A DNA stretch of 64,000 bases from CABZJG01 sp902512685 (GCA_051201605.1 CP179201.1:558001-622000); one strand, 5' to 3'. Positions 33,669 to 42,866 are shown, counted from the first letter of the stretch. Notes: generated by a model from the letters alone, not told the origin. Numbers and translations: made by a program.

Positions 33669-34991
33669 TCACCCCAAAGCCACGGTCAGCGCTTTTCCTA
33701 ATTTTTCTGTGATTTCGCCAATTTGATCTACACTGACGATAAAAGGCGGCGCAAGCAATATGTGGTCACCCTGTTTTCCATCCCGCGTTCCAGAATTAGG
33801 ATAACAGATCAATCCCGCTTCAAACGCCGCTGATTTGATTTTTTTTGCAGTCTCAAGGCTAGGATCAAGCGGGGATTTCGTGGCGCGGTCTGCCACCAAC
33901 TCTATGCCCCAGAAAAGTCCACGCCCGCGAATATCACCAATGTTTTCGTGTTGCGCAAACTGCGCGCGCAAAGCATTTTCCAAATCCGCGCCACGGCGTT
34001 GAACCTGATCAAAAAGGTTGCGGTTGATCAGTGCCTTTACCACAGCAAGCGCAGCAGCAGAAGCAACGGGATGCCCAATATAGGTGTGGCCATGCTGAAA
34101 AAACCCCGAGCCCTTTGCGATGGTTTGATAGATCTCATCCGAGCATAGCATCGCGCCTATGGGCTGATAGCCCGCCCCAAGACCTTTGGCGACGCAAAGA
34201 ATATCAGGGGCAACCCGATCAGCGTCACAGGCAAACATATGGCCCGTGCGCCCCATCCCGCACATCACTTCATCAAAAATCAGCAAAACACCGTAGGTAT
34301 CACAAATCTCTCGAATGCGTTTAAAATAGCCGTTGACTGCCGGAACAGCCCCCAAAGTTGCCCCGACCACCGGTTCAGCGATGAAGGCCATGACGGTGCC
34401 TGGCCCGAGCCGAAGCAGCTCATCTTCCAGCTCTTGCGCCACCCTTTGACCATAGTCATAGGCGGTTTCTTGGGGCAGCCGACCAACATATTCATAACAG
34501 GGGGAAATATGGCTCACGTCGATTAAAAGCGGGGCAAACTGGGTGCGCCGGAACACATTTCCACCCGCCGCCAATGATCCCAATGTATTGCCATGATAAC
34601 TTTGGCGTCGGGCAATAACGTGTTTTCGTTGCGGCTCTTGGCGTTCCACGTGATACTGGCGCGCCAATTTAAGAGCAGCCTCCGTTGCCTCTGATCCTCC
34701 CGAGACAAGATAGACACGCTTAAGATCGCCCGGTGCGCGGCTGATCAACAGATCGGCCAGCTCTTCAGCTGGCTCTGAAGTGAAAAATCCTGTATGGGCA
34801 AAGGCAAGTTGCTCGGCCTGATGTTGAATGGCTGCAACGATATCTGGATCACCATGACCAAGGCAGGACACAGCAGCACCGCCCGATCCATCAAAATACT
34901 GCTTCCCGGTGCTATCAATTAGGTAACATCCTTGACCGCCAACCGCGGTGGGAACCTTTGATTTAGAATGCCGTGGGAATATGTGGCTCAT
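33669..34991 (-). CDS. Class III aminotransferase (PLP-dependent)
   Basis: 440 residues from the ATG at 34989-34991 (MSHIFPRHSK), overlapping the BKACE stop by four bases. PLP-site features are SGGSEATEAALK, RRQSYHGNT, LLIFDEVMCGMGRTG (Asp to the ring nitrogen) and the Schiff-base lysine in CVAKGLGAGYQPIGAM. Family members move an amino group from an omega- or beta-amino compound to pyruvate or oxoglutarate. Coupled to a beta-keto acid cleavage enzyme, the simplest reading is that it converts an amino acid into the beta-keto acid that BKACE splits. Confidence 0.93.
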   Translation of the reverse strand: MSHIFPRHSKSKVPTAVGGQGCYLIDSTGKQYFDGSGGAAVSCLGHGDPDIVAAIQHQAEQLAFAHTGFFTSEPAEELADLLISRAPGDLKRVYLVSGGSEATEAALKLARQYHVERQEPQRKHVIARRQSYHGNTLGSLAAGGNVFRRTQFAPLLIDVSHISPCYEYVGRLPQETAYDYGQRVAQELEDELLRLGPGTVMAFIAEPVVGATLGAVPAVNGYFKRIREICDTYGVLLIFDEVMCGMGRTGHMFACDADRVAPDILCVAKGLGAGYQPIGAMLCSDEIYQTIAKGSGFFQHGHTYIGHPVASAAALAVVKALINRNLFDQVQRRGADLENALRAQFAQHENIGDIRGRGLFWGIELVADRATKSPLDPSLETAKKIKSAAFEAGLICYPNSGTRDGKQGDHILLAPPFIVSVDQIGEITEKLGKALTVALG

Positions 34992-35791
34992 GGGAAAACC
35001 CCTTCTTGCGCTCGACAAGAGCGTGGGTAATACCCCGATAGTTTTGCGGCAGATACCAAGTTACCGACAGCGCAAGCGTTATCTAAAACAACGCGCCCGT
35101 CAGGCGCTTGGACATTATTCTCAAACCCAATTCTCGCATGACCACCTAAAAAGATAGCCGCCAGTGCACAGCTTTGTTCAGCAGGTCCAAAGGCACAAAC
35201 CGTCCACCGATAATTTGAACCGAGGGCACCGGTTAAAAAGGGAATAATATCTTCTGGGCTGGCCTGAACCTGGGGGCTGTATTGGCCCAAAACAAAAATC
35301 ACATCCAGTGAGGTGCCCTTGATAACACCCTTTTCAATCCAGTTTTTCAGCGTACGAAGGTCCTGTGCTGAATAGAGTATATGCTGAAGTTTCATACCTG
35401 TTTCGGCAGCTAAAGCATAGGCTTTGCGTCCAAGCTTAGGATTGCGCGCCATCTCACGAATTGATAGGCTGGCCGCTTTGGGGCGCAGTTGGTCCAAACA
35501 TGCAAATTGATCTGCCACATCATAAATGTTCATGGACTCGGTTGAAATTTGCACCTCAAGTCCGGGTGCGGTGGCCTGAACAGCATCAATGGCTTCTTGG
35601 TACCGGTCTGGATCAAGGGAATGCCGCCCCTGTGCGTCGCGAACATGTAAATGAATACCTGTCGCGCCTTTGTTTTGTGCTTGGAGCGCTGTATCGGCCA
35701 ATTCCTTTGCGCTCATGGGAAGGTTGGCATGATCTTGCTTTGTCATACGAGCACCGTTAGGGGCCACCATTAAGTTATATGTCTTTTGCAT
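34988..35791 (-). CDS. BKACE family beta-keto acid cleavage enzyme (DUF849)
   Basis: 267 residues from MQKTYNLMVAP (ATG at 35789-35791). The Zn-binding HLHVRD motif is near residue 47, and the N-terminal NGAR and later SIREMARNP and GGHARIGFEN segments are characteristic of the 3-keto-5-aminohexanoate cleavage family. The enzyme condenses a beta-keto acid with acetyl-CoA to give a CoA ester and acetoacetate. It is the first gene of a leftward two-gene operon divergent from the RpiR regulator. Its own substrate is unknown. Confidence 0.92.
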   Translation of the reverse strand: MQKTYNLMVAPNGARMTKQDHANLPMSAKELADTALQAQNKGATGIHLHVRDAQGRHSLDPDRYQEAIDAVQATAPGLEVQISTESMNIYDVADQFACLDQLRPKAASLSIREMARNPKLGRKAYALAAETGMKLQHILYSAQDLRTLKNWIEKGVIKGTSLDVIFVLGQYSPQVQASPEDIIPFLTGALGSNYRWTVCAFGPAEQSCALAAIFLGGHARIGFENNVQAPDGRVVLDNACAVGNLVSAAKLSGYYPRSCRAQEGVFP

Positions 35792-35893
35792 CCACTCATC
35801 CCTTTCAACAAGACCCTGACCCAAATTATGTGCAAAGCCATATTTATGATTCTATTTGACATCTGAATTACAAAAACAGTCAATAGCATCAGG

Positions 35894-35911
35894 AAATAAC
35901 ATATGTTATTT
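35894..35911. promoter_or_regulatory. Perfect 18-bp palindrome upstream of rpiR-type gene
   Basis: AAATAACATATGTTATTT is identical to its reverse complement. It lies 29 bases before the regulator start and about 100 bases before the divergent BKACE start, which is a natural place for an operator controlling both. AT-rich palindromes do arise by chance, but 18 perfect bases at a divergent promoter favour function. Confidence 0.65.
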
Positions 35912-35940
35912 TTTTTTCAGAAAAAAAGGGATGATTCGCG

Positions 35941-36834
35941 ATGGACCCAACATTAAAATCCAAAATAATTTCAAAGCTTAAGGATGAAATTGAGCACCTA
36001 TCCCCACAGCTGCGAACAGCTGCAAAATACGTTATTGATAACCCTGCAGACTTTGGTTTGGACCCTATTCGTGAAACCTCTCGTAAGTCAGGAGTAAGCA
36101 CATATACATTGGTTAGAACCGCCCACCGTTTGGGGTTTTCAAGTTACGAAGAATTCCGCGAACCGTTTCGGCATGCGCTTGTATCGACCTCAGAATTTAT
36201 TCAAGAACCGGCCTGGGTTGATGAGCTGCGAGAAAGCGGCGATATTGGCCGGGTTCAAGCCGAAGCAACGCGCAATGCAATGTCAATTGTTCAAAGGTCA
36301 CTTGAGCGCCAATCAACGGATGAGCTTAAAGAAGTGGTTGATACACTACTTGCAGCCCGCAATGTCTATTTGACCGCTGTGCGTTCAAGTTATGCCATGG
36401 CATATTACTTTCACTATGTAGGCCGTATGGCATTGACATCATTGCAGTTAATTCCCCGAAATATGAACAGCGCCATTGATGAGCTTAACTATGCTGGACC
36501 CGGAGATGTTCTGATTGCAATCACCATCACGCCCTACTCTCGCGAAACTATTCAAGCCTGTGAATTTGCCAGAAAAAAAGGCGTCAAGCTGATTCTCATA
36601 ACCGATTCAGACATTGTGTCGCCGGAATTAAAACCGGAATATGTTCTGGTCACATCGGTTATCAGCACGCATCACTTCGGCTGCTTCACCGGCATGCTTG
36701 CTACACTTGAATTATTGCTGGCGCTATTGGTTAGCCGTGGTGGCGATGCGGCGCGCGAACGAATCAAATCCTATGAAGATTTGCGAGCGGAAAACAATGC
36801 GTATTGGGTGCGAAAAAAAAACATTAGTTTTTAG
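35941..36834 (+). CDS. MurR/RpiR-family transcriptional regulator
   Basis: 297 residues. The N-terminal HTH_6 domain reads LSPQLRTAAKYVIDNPADFG and RKSGVSTYTLVRTAHRLGFS. The SIS domain covers residues 125-270 (NVYLTAVRSSYAMAYYFHYV, DVLIAITITPYSRETI, KLILITDS). SIS domains bind phosphosugars, but RpiR proteins of amino-compound operons are known too. The gene is divergent from the aminotransferase/BKACE pair and upstream of the TAXI transporter, so it probably controls both. Confidence 0.92.
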   Translation: MDPTLKSKIISKLKDEIEHLSPQLRTAAKYVIDNPADFGLDPIRETSRKSGVSTYTLVRTAHRLGFSSYEEFREPFRHALVSTSEFIQEPAWVDELRESGDIGRVQAEATRNAMSIVQRSLERQSTDELKEVVDTLLAARNVYLTAVRSSYAMAYYFHYVGRMALTSLQLIPRNMNSAIDELNYAGPGDVLIAITITPYSRETIQACEFARKKGVKLILITDSDIVSPELKPEYVLVTSVISTHHFGCFTGMLATLELLLALLVSRGGDAARERIKSYEDLRAENNAYWVRKKNISF

Positions 36835-36879
36835 GTGACAAGCGGGCGTTAGTTCGCAACTCTTTTACATATTCAAAGG

Positions 36880-36898
36880 GCAGAACATGTCGTTCTGC
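36880..36898 (+). promoter_or_regulatory. Seven-base inverted repeat in TAXI leader
   Basis: GCAGAACatgtcGTTCTGC, a perfect seven-base stem with a five-base loop, 21 bases ahead of the TAXI start and just upstream of its GGGAG ribosome site. It could be an operator or an mRNA stem-loop; no U-run follows. Confidence 0.45.
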
Positions 36899-36919
36899 TG
36901 ATCGACTTGGGAGAACAAA

Positions 36920-37888
36920 ATGAAATATAGTAATTGGTTTAGTGGCCTGGCCGCAGCAGCAGCTTTGTCTGTTGGAAGCATCGCGAGCGCAGAACAGCAG
37001 TTTATCTCGATCGGAACGGGCGGCGTTACCGGGGTTTATTATCCAACTGGTGGCGCAATTTGCCGTTTAGTCAACCGCGACCGCAAAGAACACGGCATTC
37101 GCTGCGCGGTTGAGTCCACCGGCGGGTCAGTCTATAACATCAACACCATCAAAGCAGGTGAGCTTGAGTTCGGCGTTGCGCAGTCTGACTGGCAGCACCA
37201 TGCCTATAACGGGACATCAAAATTCTCAGACAACCCGTTCCCGAACATCCGCGCGATGTTTTCGGTTCACCCAGAGCCCTTCACACTTCTGGTTCGCGCC
37301 GACAGCGGCATCACTTCTTTTGAAGGGCTGAAAGGCAACCGTGTAAATGTTGGCAACCCTGGTTCAGGCCAGCGCGCGACCATGGAAGTTGTGATGGAAG
37401 CCTTTGGCATGGGCATGGATGACTTTAGCCTTGCAACGGAATACAAAGGCTCTGAAATGGCCAAGCAGATCTGCGACAACAATATCGACGCGATGATCTA
37501 CACCATTGGTCACCCAGCTGCTGCGATTAAAGAAGCAACAACCAGCTGCGATGTAAAACTGGTTTCTGTAACGGGTGCGCCGATCGACAAATTGGTTGCT
37601 GACAACCCATATTACCGCGTTGCGACCGTTCCTGGCGGCATGTACACTGGCAACCCTGATGACACCACCACCTTTGGTGTGGGCGCAACTTTCGTCACCT
37701 CAACTGATATTTCAGACGACGTGGCCTATATTGTTGCCAAATCAGTGATGTCAAACCTCGATGACTTCCGCAAACTACATCCAGCTTTTGCAAATCTGGA
37801 CGCAGCGCAGATGATCTCTGATGGTTTATCCGCACCGCTGCATCCTGGTGCTGCCAAGGCCTATAAAGAGCTTGGCTTGATGAACTAA
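36920..37888 (+). CDS. TAXI-family TRAP transporter solute-binding protein
   Basis: 322 residues. Signal peptide through SIASAEQQF, then SIGTGGVTGVYYPTGGAICR, the opening of TAXI proteins. The segments VESTGGSVYNINTI and EFGVAQSDW are typical of the family. It works with the fused permease downstream, from which it is separated by a strong terminator, so binding protein will be made in excess over permease. TAXI ligands are usually carboxylates or amino acids. Confidence 0.93.
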   Translation: MKYSNWFSGLAAAAALSVGSIASAEQQFISIGTGGVTGVYYPTGGAICRLVNRDRKEHGIRCAVESTGGSVYNINTIKAGELEFGVAQSDWQHHAYNGTSKFSDNPFPNIRAMFSVHPEPFTLLVRADSGITSFEGLKGNRVNVGNPGSGQRATMEVVMEAFGMGMDDFSLATEYKGSEMAKQICDNNIDAMIYTIGHPAAAIKEATTSCDVKLVSVTGAPIDKLVADNPYYRVATVPGGMYTGNPDDTTTFGVGATFVTSTDISDDVAYIVAKSVMSNLDDFRKLHPAFANLDAAQMISDGLSAPLHPGAAKAYKELGLMN

Positions 37889-37920
37889 GAGCGGATCACA
37901 TCTGTTCTTTTAAAATAAAT

Positions 37921-37957
37921 GCCCAGCGCTTCCACATTGCGCTGGGCTCTTTTTTAT
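37921..37957 (+). terminator. Intrinsic terminator between TAXI and TRAP permease
   Basis: A perfect nine-base GC-rich stem GCCCAGCGC / GCGCTGGGC with a nine-base loop, followed by TCTTTTTTATT. It is 33 bases after the binding-protein stop. Partial read-through would lower permease expression. Confidence 0.9.
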
Positions 37958-37992
37958 TAGGTTATTGTTCGAAAAATATGGGATGTAAAAAA

Positions 37993-40617
37993 ATGAGTGA
38001 AGACGGAGCTAAATCAGCACAGGAAATGGTCGCGGAAACAGACTCAGGTGGGCGGGTTTTAACCGGTCCGATGGGCAAAGCTTTGTTCTATTTGTGTATT
38101 TTATGGTCTTTGTTTCAACTCTATATCGCCTCGAAAGTGCCTGGAGTTTTAGCTCAAGCCACTGGTGTAAGCGATTTTGCCAATATCGTTGCGCAGGCGC
38201 GCTATTTGCACTTGGCTTTTGCAATGGCGCTGGCAACACTAGCCTTCCCGCTTTTCGGTCATAAACGCCATATTCCAATTTACGACTGGGCGCTACTTGC
38301 TATGGGCATTGCGGCCTGTCTTTACCTGGTTATTTTCCGGTTTGAAATTGCTGATCGTCCGGGTCTTTGGACCACCACTGACATTGTGATGTCTGCCATT
38401 GGTATGATGGTTTTAATGACTTCAGTATTCCGCGCATTGGGGCTGCCATTGGTGGTAATTGCAAGTGCTTTTTTAATGCTAGCCTTTTTTGGCGGGTACT
38501 CGGAATGGGTGGGCAACATCACAAATTATGGCGGCGCATCATTTAAAAAGGCGATGGGCCACTACTGGATGCAGACCGAAGGCGTATTTGGCGTAGCCTT
38601 GGGTGTTTCCACAACAATGATTTTTCTATTCGTCCTATTTGGCGCTCTGCTGGAAAAGGCAGGGGGCGGAAACTGGTTCATCAAGGTTGCGATAGCGCTC
38701 TTGGGTGCGCTGCGCGGTGGTCCCGCTAAAGCGGCTGTTTTATCTTCCATGATGACAGGGATGATATCAGGGTCTTCCATTGCCAACACAGTGACAACAG
38801 GAACATTTACGATCCCATTGATGAAACGGATCGGATTTTCACGCGAAAAAGCCGGCGCGGTCGAGGTTGCATCTTCAACCAACGGGCAGTTGACACCGCC
38901 AGTCATGGGGGCTGCTGCTTTCTTGATGGTCGAATATGTAAACATTTCCTATATTGAAGTGATAAAGCATGCGTTTTTACCAGCGGTAATTTCCTATATC
39001 GCTTTGCTTTACATCGTGCACCTTGAAAGCTTGAAACTAGGACTAAAAGGCCTTGAAAAGCCGGGGCGAAGCATTGGCGTTGTCATGATTTTCATCCTTT
39101 TCATTACAGGGTTTTTTGGTATGGCAACGATTACGTTCGCAGTAATATTTTTGCGTGCGCTGTTAGAACCAATTATGCCCGGAGCAACAGTTTATCCTGC
39201 TCTGGTACTGCTCGGGCTTGCTTATTTGGCTTTGGTCTTTGTTGCCGCACGCTATCCCGATATCGAAATTGACGATCCGAATGCAAAAACCGTAAGTGCG
39301 CCAAGATTAACGCCAACATTTTTCGGGGGTGCCTATTTTGCACTGCCGATTTTTGTACTGGTTTGGAATCTCATGGTTCGCACCGAACATTTAGACCGAT
39401 TGTCACCCGCACTTTCTGCATTTTGGGCAACTGTTGCAATGATCATAGTCGCTTTGACCCACCAACCTCTGAAAGAAATGTTCCGCGGTCATGGCATGGC
39501 AAGCAGCGGCTTTGTGCGAGGCTGGCGTGACTTTATCAATGGGCTAGAGGCCGGTGCGAGAAATATGATTGGCATCGGAGTTGCCACAGGTGCTGCAGGC
39601 ATCATCGTTGGAACGATATCGCTGACAGGGGCACATCAGATCATTGGTCAGGTTATCGAAACTGTTTCGGGTGGCAACCTAATCATCTTGCTGGTGCTGG
39701 TTGCACTATTATCACTTATACTGGGAATGGGTTTACCAACCACAGCAAACTATATTGTGGTTTCATCCCTCATGGCGCCTGTCATTGTGTCTGTCGGCGC
39801 GCAGTCCGGCCTTATTGTACCGCTTATTGCGGTTCATATGTTTGTCTTTTATTTTGGCATCTTGGCCGACGACACACCGCCCGTCGGCCTTGCAGCTTAT
39901 GCTGCTGCAGCCATTTCGCGCGGGGATCCGATAAAAACCGGCCTGCAGGGGTTTAGCTATGATATTCGAACCGCCCTTTTGCCGTTCATGTTTATATTCA
40001 ACACGGATTTGTTGCTCATTGATGTTGGCCCTGCCAAAGCTGTTTTAGTGTTTTTTGTATCATTGGTCGCCATGCTGCTGTTTGCTGCTGCGACCCAAGG
40101 CTATTTCATTGCCAAAAGCAGGCGTTGGGAAACAGCGGTGATCTTGTTGATTGTCTTTACTCTTTTCAGGCCAGATTTTTGGCTCAACGTGGTTCAAGAC
40201 GAATACACTGCATCTACAGGGTCCGCTACGCTAGAAGCGGTTGGATCTGTTCCGCTTGGAACACCGGTAAGGTTGGTAATATCTGCCCCTGACTTTGATA
40301 CCGGCGAGGTTGGCACGAAAACGATTATTTTAATACCAGAGGAAGACGTGGGCGGTTTAGAACGTCTTAGTGCTTCGGGTTTAGATGTATTTGAAGACGA
40401 GGGTGTTTTAAGGGTGGATGAACCTTTCCCAGGAACACCATATTTTGAAACTCTCGCAAACGAATATGATTTTTATGCAGATGAGCCAGTACAGATTATA
40501 TCCGCAGAGATTCCAAATAATCGTATGGCCAAAGAGATATTCTTTTTGCCGGCCTTTTTGCTTTTGGGACTAATCTGTTTGGTACAAAGGCGTCGTGCAA
40601 CGCAGCCGGCGTTTTAA
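37993..40617 (+). CDS. TRAP transporter fused permease (DctQ-DctM) with C-terminal DUF3394 domain
   Basis: 874 residues from ATG 37993, chosen because GGGAT precedes it; ATG 37978 in the same frame would add five residues. The N-terminal 200 residues hold the small-subunit helices. The large DctM part follows with NGQLTPPVMGAAAF and ILGMGLPTTANYIVVSSLMA motifs and about a dozen helices. The last 170 residues form a soluble domain between two helices (WLNVVQDEYTA...VPLGTPVRLVI), as in DUF3394 TAXI-type permeases. It takes up the TAXI ligand using an ion gradient. Confidence 0.93.
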   Translation: MSEDGAKSAQEMVAETDSGGRVLTGPMGKALFYLCILWSLFQLYIASKVPGVLAQATGVSDFANIVAQARYLHLAFAMALATLAFPLFGHKRHIPIYDWALLAMGIAACLYLVIFRFEIADRPGLWTTTDIVMSAIGMMVLMTSVFRALGLPLVVIASAFLMLAFFGGYSEWVGNITNYGGASFKKAMGHYWMQTEGVFGVALGVSTTMIFLFVLFGALLEKAGGGNWFIKVAIALLGALRGGPAKAAVLSSMMTGMISGSSIANTVTTGTFTIPLMKRIGFSREKAGAVEVASSTNGQLTPPVMGAAAFLMVEYVNISYIEVIKHAFLPAVISYIALLYIVHLESLKLGLKGLEKPGRSIGVVMIFILFITGFFGMATITFAVIFLRALLEPIMPGATVYPALVLLGLAYLALVFVAARYPDIEIDDPNAKTVSAPRLTPTFFGGAYFALPIFVLVWNLMVRTEHLDRLSPALSAFWATVAMIIVALTHQPLKEMFRGHGMASSGFVRGWRDFINGLEAGARNMIGIGVATGAAGIIVGTISLTGAHQIIGQVIETVSGGNLIILLVLVALLSLILGMGLPTTANYIVVSSLMAPVIVSVGAQSGLIVPLIAVHMFVFYFGILADDTPPVGLAAYAAAAISRGDPIKTGLQGFSYDIRTALLPFMFIFNTDLLLIDVGPAKAVLVFFVSLVAMLLFAAATQGYFIAKSRRWETAVILLIVFTLFRPDFWLNVVQDEYTASTGSATLEAVGSVPLGTPVRLVISAPDFDTGEVGTKTIILIPEEDVGGLERLSASGLDVFEDEGVLRVDEPFPGTPYFETLANEYDFYADEPVQIISAEIPNNRMAKEIFFLPAFLLLGLICLVQRRRATQPAF

Positions 40618-40647
40618 AATTACGAGGCTAAGGGAATTTCGTAATTT
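40617..40647 (+). terminator. Stem-loop after TRAP permease
   Basis: AAATTACGA / TCGTAATTT, a perfect nine-base stem with a 13-base loop that starts at the permease stop codon. The run of U after it is weak, so it may act as an mRNA 3' stabiliser and not as a strong terminator. Confidence 0.5.
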
Positions 40648-40674
40648 GGTTTGGTGCTAAGAATTATTTTATTT

Positions 40675-41520
40675 TTAAATAATCGACAGATAAATCAAAT
40701 ATTGTCTGTTGTCAGGGTCATTCTGATAGCTTGGTGCTGCAAGAGTGATATGCTCGTCCGTCAGCGGATGCCTATCTTCAATGCTCGCCCCTGCCCCTTT
40801 TATCTTTAGCCCGTTGAATACGTTTGGGATGGTAAGGCTATGCTCTGTTATCACGTAGTTCACGGCTGCCTTTACAACGGCCACATTCCTCAGCACCGAG
40901 TTGGGCTTCATCCGCTCCAGTAAGTGGTCCCGAAAGGCGTTTGCATCTGCTCTGGTAATCTCTGCCAGGCTACCCTTTTCCAGCTTGTGCTCTCCCAGGC
41001 TGCTTTTAAGGTCTTTGCGCAGCTTCTTGATACGCAGGGCAGCATCTTTTTCTCTCACACCTTCCCCGGCTTTATAGGCCGCATAGTCACTCAGGGCTGT
41101 ATCCAGTGTCATGGGCGGCGACTGTAGCTTGCCGTTGTAGACTTGCCTCACCACCTCCTGTGGCAGCTTCCCCTTGATGGTCTTTGCAAGTTCATTCAGG
41201 GCATATTCCTCTTGGCTGTATTCAACGATATGACCAGCCACGACCATATCCGCAACTTCCTCGCCCAGCGCTGCTCTGATAAAGGCCAGGGCTCGTTCAT
41301 TGGCGGGCATGGTCTCTTCTGCTGCAAACAGCTTCTCTATTTCCAAATGCACTTTGGGAAGGGCATTCATCGCCTCTGAGTAGCTTTCCCCCAGCTGCCT
41401 GTAGAGCGTATCCTTTCCAATCAGGGGTCTGAGCTTTTTAGGAACGTTTCTTTTATAGCGATCCGAGCCGTTCTGGCGTCTAAAGACATAGGCGGGGAGT
41501 TTTGGCATCTTGGGATCCAT
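40675..41520 (-). pseudogene. Tyrosine recombinase/phage integrase, truncated before catalytic domain
   Basis: 281 residues remain. The N-terminus YVFRRQNGSDRYKRNVPKKL is the arm-type region of P4-like integrases, and residues 140-250 form the SAM-like core-binding domain (SDYAAYKAGEG, NSVLRNVAVVKAAVNYV). The frame stops after DPDNRQYLIYLSII, just where the catalytic domain with the R-H-R-Y residues should begin; a full protein would have some 430 residues. It cannot recombine. It is evidence of a former mobile island and lies inside the pair of IS6 remnants. Confidence 0.85.
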
Positions 41521-41600
41521 GCTGTAATTGTCACTCCTAGTCTGGCGAGTTTCAAGTCGCCCGGCAGTCTATTCGTGACACTTTCCCGCAAAAACTGACC

Positions 41601-41891
41601 AAGTGGTCCCAATAGCGGTCCTTAGCTGAAAAAAGAGCTTTTTGATCTCACATGAGAACTGAGAGCTAAACCTGTGCCACCAGTACCGGACAGTTTCATA
41701 GCTTACATCTACTCCACGCTCATGAAGCAAGTCTTCTACGTTACTCAATGACAGTGGAAATCTCACATACAGCATGACTGCAAGCTGGATAATCTCTGAA
41801 CTGGTTTTGAAATAGCAGAACGAAGGATGTTTAGCCATGGCCTGATAGCTAATTCCACATCTATTGTGGCCAAGGCAGTTTATTCTGACAG
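41601..41891 (-). pseudogene. IS6-family transposase remnant, copy 2
   Basis: Minus-strand ORF from the ATG at 41836-41838. It reads FCYFKTSSEIIQLAVMLYVR, LSLSNVEDLLHERGVDVSYE and RYWWHRFSSQF, matching the first 65 or so residues of IS6-family transposases. It then runs into non-homologous sequence and stops at 41569. The DDE catalytic domain is missing. This copy is less decayed than copy 1 at 33349-33640 (no internal stop), and both have the same inner boundary and orientation. Confidence 0.85.
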
Positions 41892-41904
41892 AGACGAAAA
41901 AGGC

Positions 41905-42522
41905 TTATCGCCCCCTCTGTTGGCACGGGGGTGTCCCAAAATGGATGCGATAAACCTTTGAAAAATGTCCCGGGTTTTCAAAACCACATGCAAAAGCAAC
42001 ACTGGTTACTGACAGTTCAGTTTGCACAAGCAGTTTACGGGCTTTTTCCAAACGCAATTCCATATAGTATTTCTTGGGCGAACTGTTAAGATACTTTCCA
42101 AAGTGTCTTTCAAGCTGCCTTGTAGATATTCCAATTTGTGCCGCGATTTCGGTAGGCGAGATTGGGTACTCAAGGTTTTCAGACATCATCTTTATGGCAG
42201 CTAACAAATGAGCGCTTCGCATACCATTGCGCGATTGCAGCGATACCCGTTGATCTGCCGTTGCCTCCCGCACTGCATTATAGACCATTTGATCCGCAAC
42301 TGAGATAGCCAAATTGTAGCCGTGATCTTTCTCAATTAAATATAGCATTAAATCCGAAGCTGCTGTCCCACCGGATGCCGTAAGATGTTTTTCATCCGCG
42401 ACAAATACGTTCCGCACAAGGTTTACTTTATTAAATTCCTCCATGAAACTGTCATGGAATTCCCAATGAATTGCAGCCTTCATTCCATCCAAAAAGCCAG
42501 CTTTCGCTAACCTATACCCAGT
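41905..42522 (-). pseudogene. GlxA-type AraC regulator, N-terminus missing
   Basis: What remains is the last part of the DJ-1/PfpI-like domain (YRLAKAGFLDGMKAAIHWEF, ASGGTAASDLMLYLIEKDHG) and the whole AraC HTH (PTEIAAQIGISTRQLERHFG, VTSVAFACGFENPGHFSKVY). About 100-120 N-terminal residues are gone. The homology ends at about 42515, exactly where the opposite-strand ABC ATPase fragment begins, so two truncated genes are joined here. An ORF start at 42555 lies in the foreign part and is not meaningful. Confidence 0.82.
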
Positions 42523-42779
42523 CTTTGATCTCGGCAGTCCCTGTTTCTGACCCAAAACTGGAACGCGAGCGTCGGGAAAAGGCGGTCCTAATCAAAGGTG
42601 ACGTAAGCGTAAAGGCCGACCACGGTTGCAAGTTCGCCCCGCGCTGCCAAAAGCGGAATACCGTTAAGCAGGGGTTGGGCATCGACTGTGCTGAAGTTGA
42701 GCCTAAACTTAACGGGGATGAAATCGGCCATATGTACGCCTGCCATCTAACCGCTGCCCGTGCGGAATTGGTTAGTTAG
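42513..42779 (+). pseudogene. Oligopeptide ABC transporter ATPase, C-terminal fragment
   Basis: YTQSLISAVPVSDPKLERER, GDVSVKADHGCKFAPRCQ and GHMYACHL match the oligo_HPY tail found at the end of Dpp/Opp-type ATPases (pattern LLSAVPxPDP, GCRFxxRC, GHxVACHL). All nucleotide-binding motifs are missing, so it is only the last 90 or so residues. It abuts the GlxA fragment of the opposite strand. Confidence 0.8.
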
Positions 42780-42866
42780 TTGGACGTTCCATCACGCCTT
42801 CGCTACGCGCTGGCATATCGCAGCTCAGCTGAGCTGTCCTTGTAACTTCGAACAGCGAACGCTCGC

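Noticed and set aside
40675..41520. Functional integrase with an intact island
   Set aside because: The protein ends before the catalytic domain with the R-H-R-Y residues; no full att pair could be defined.
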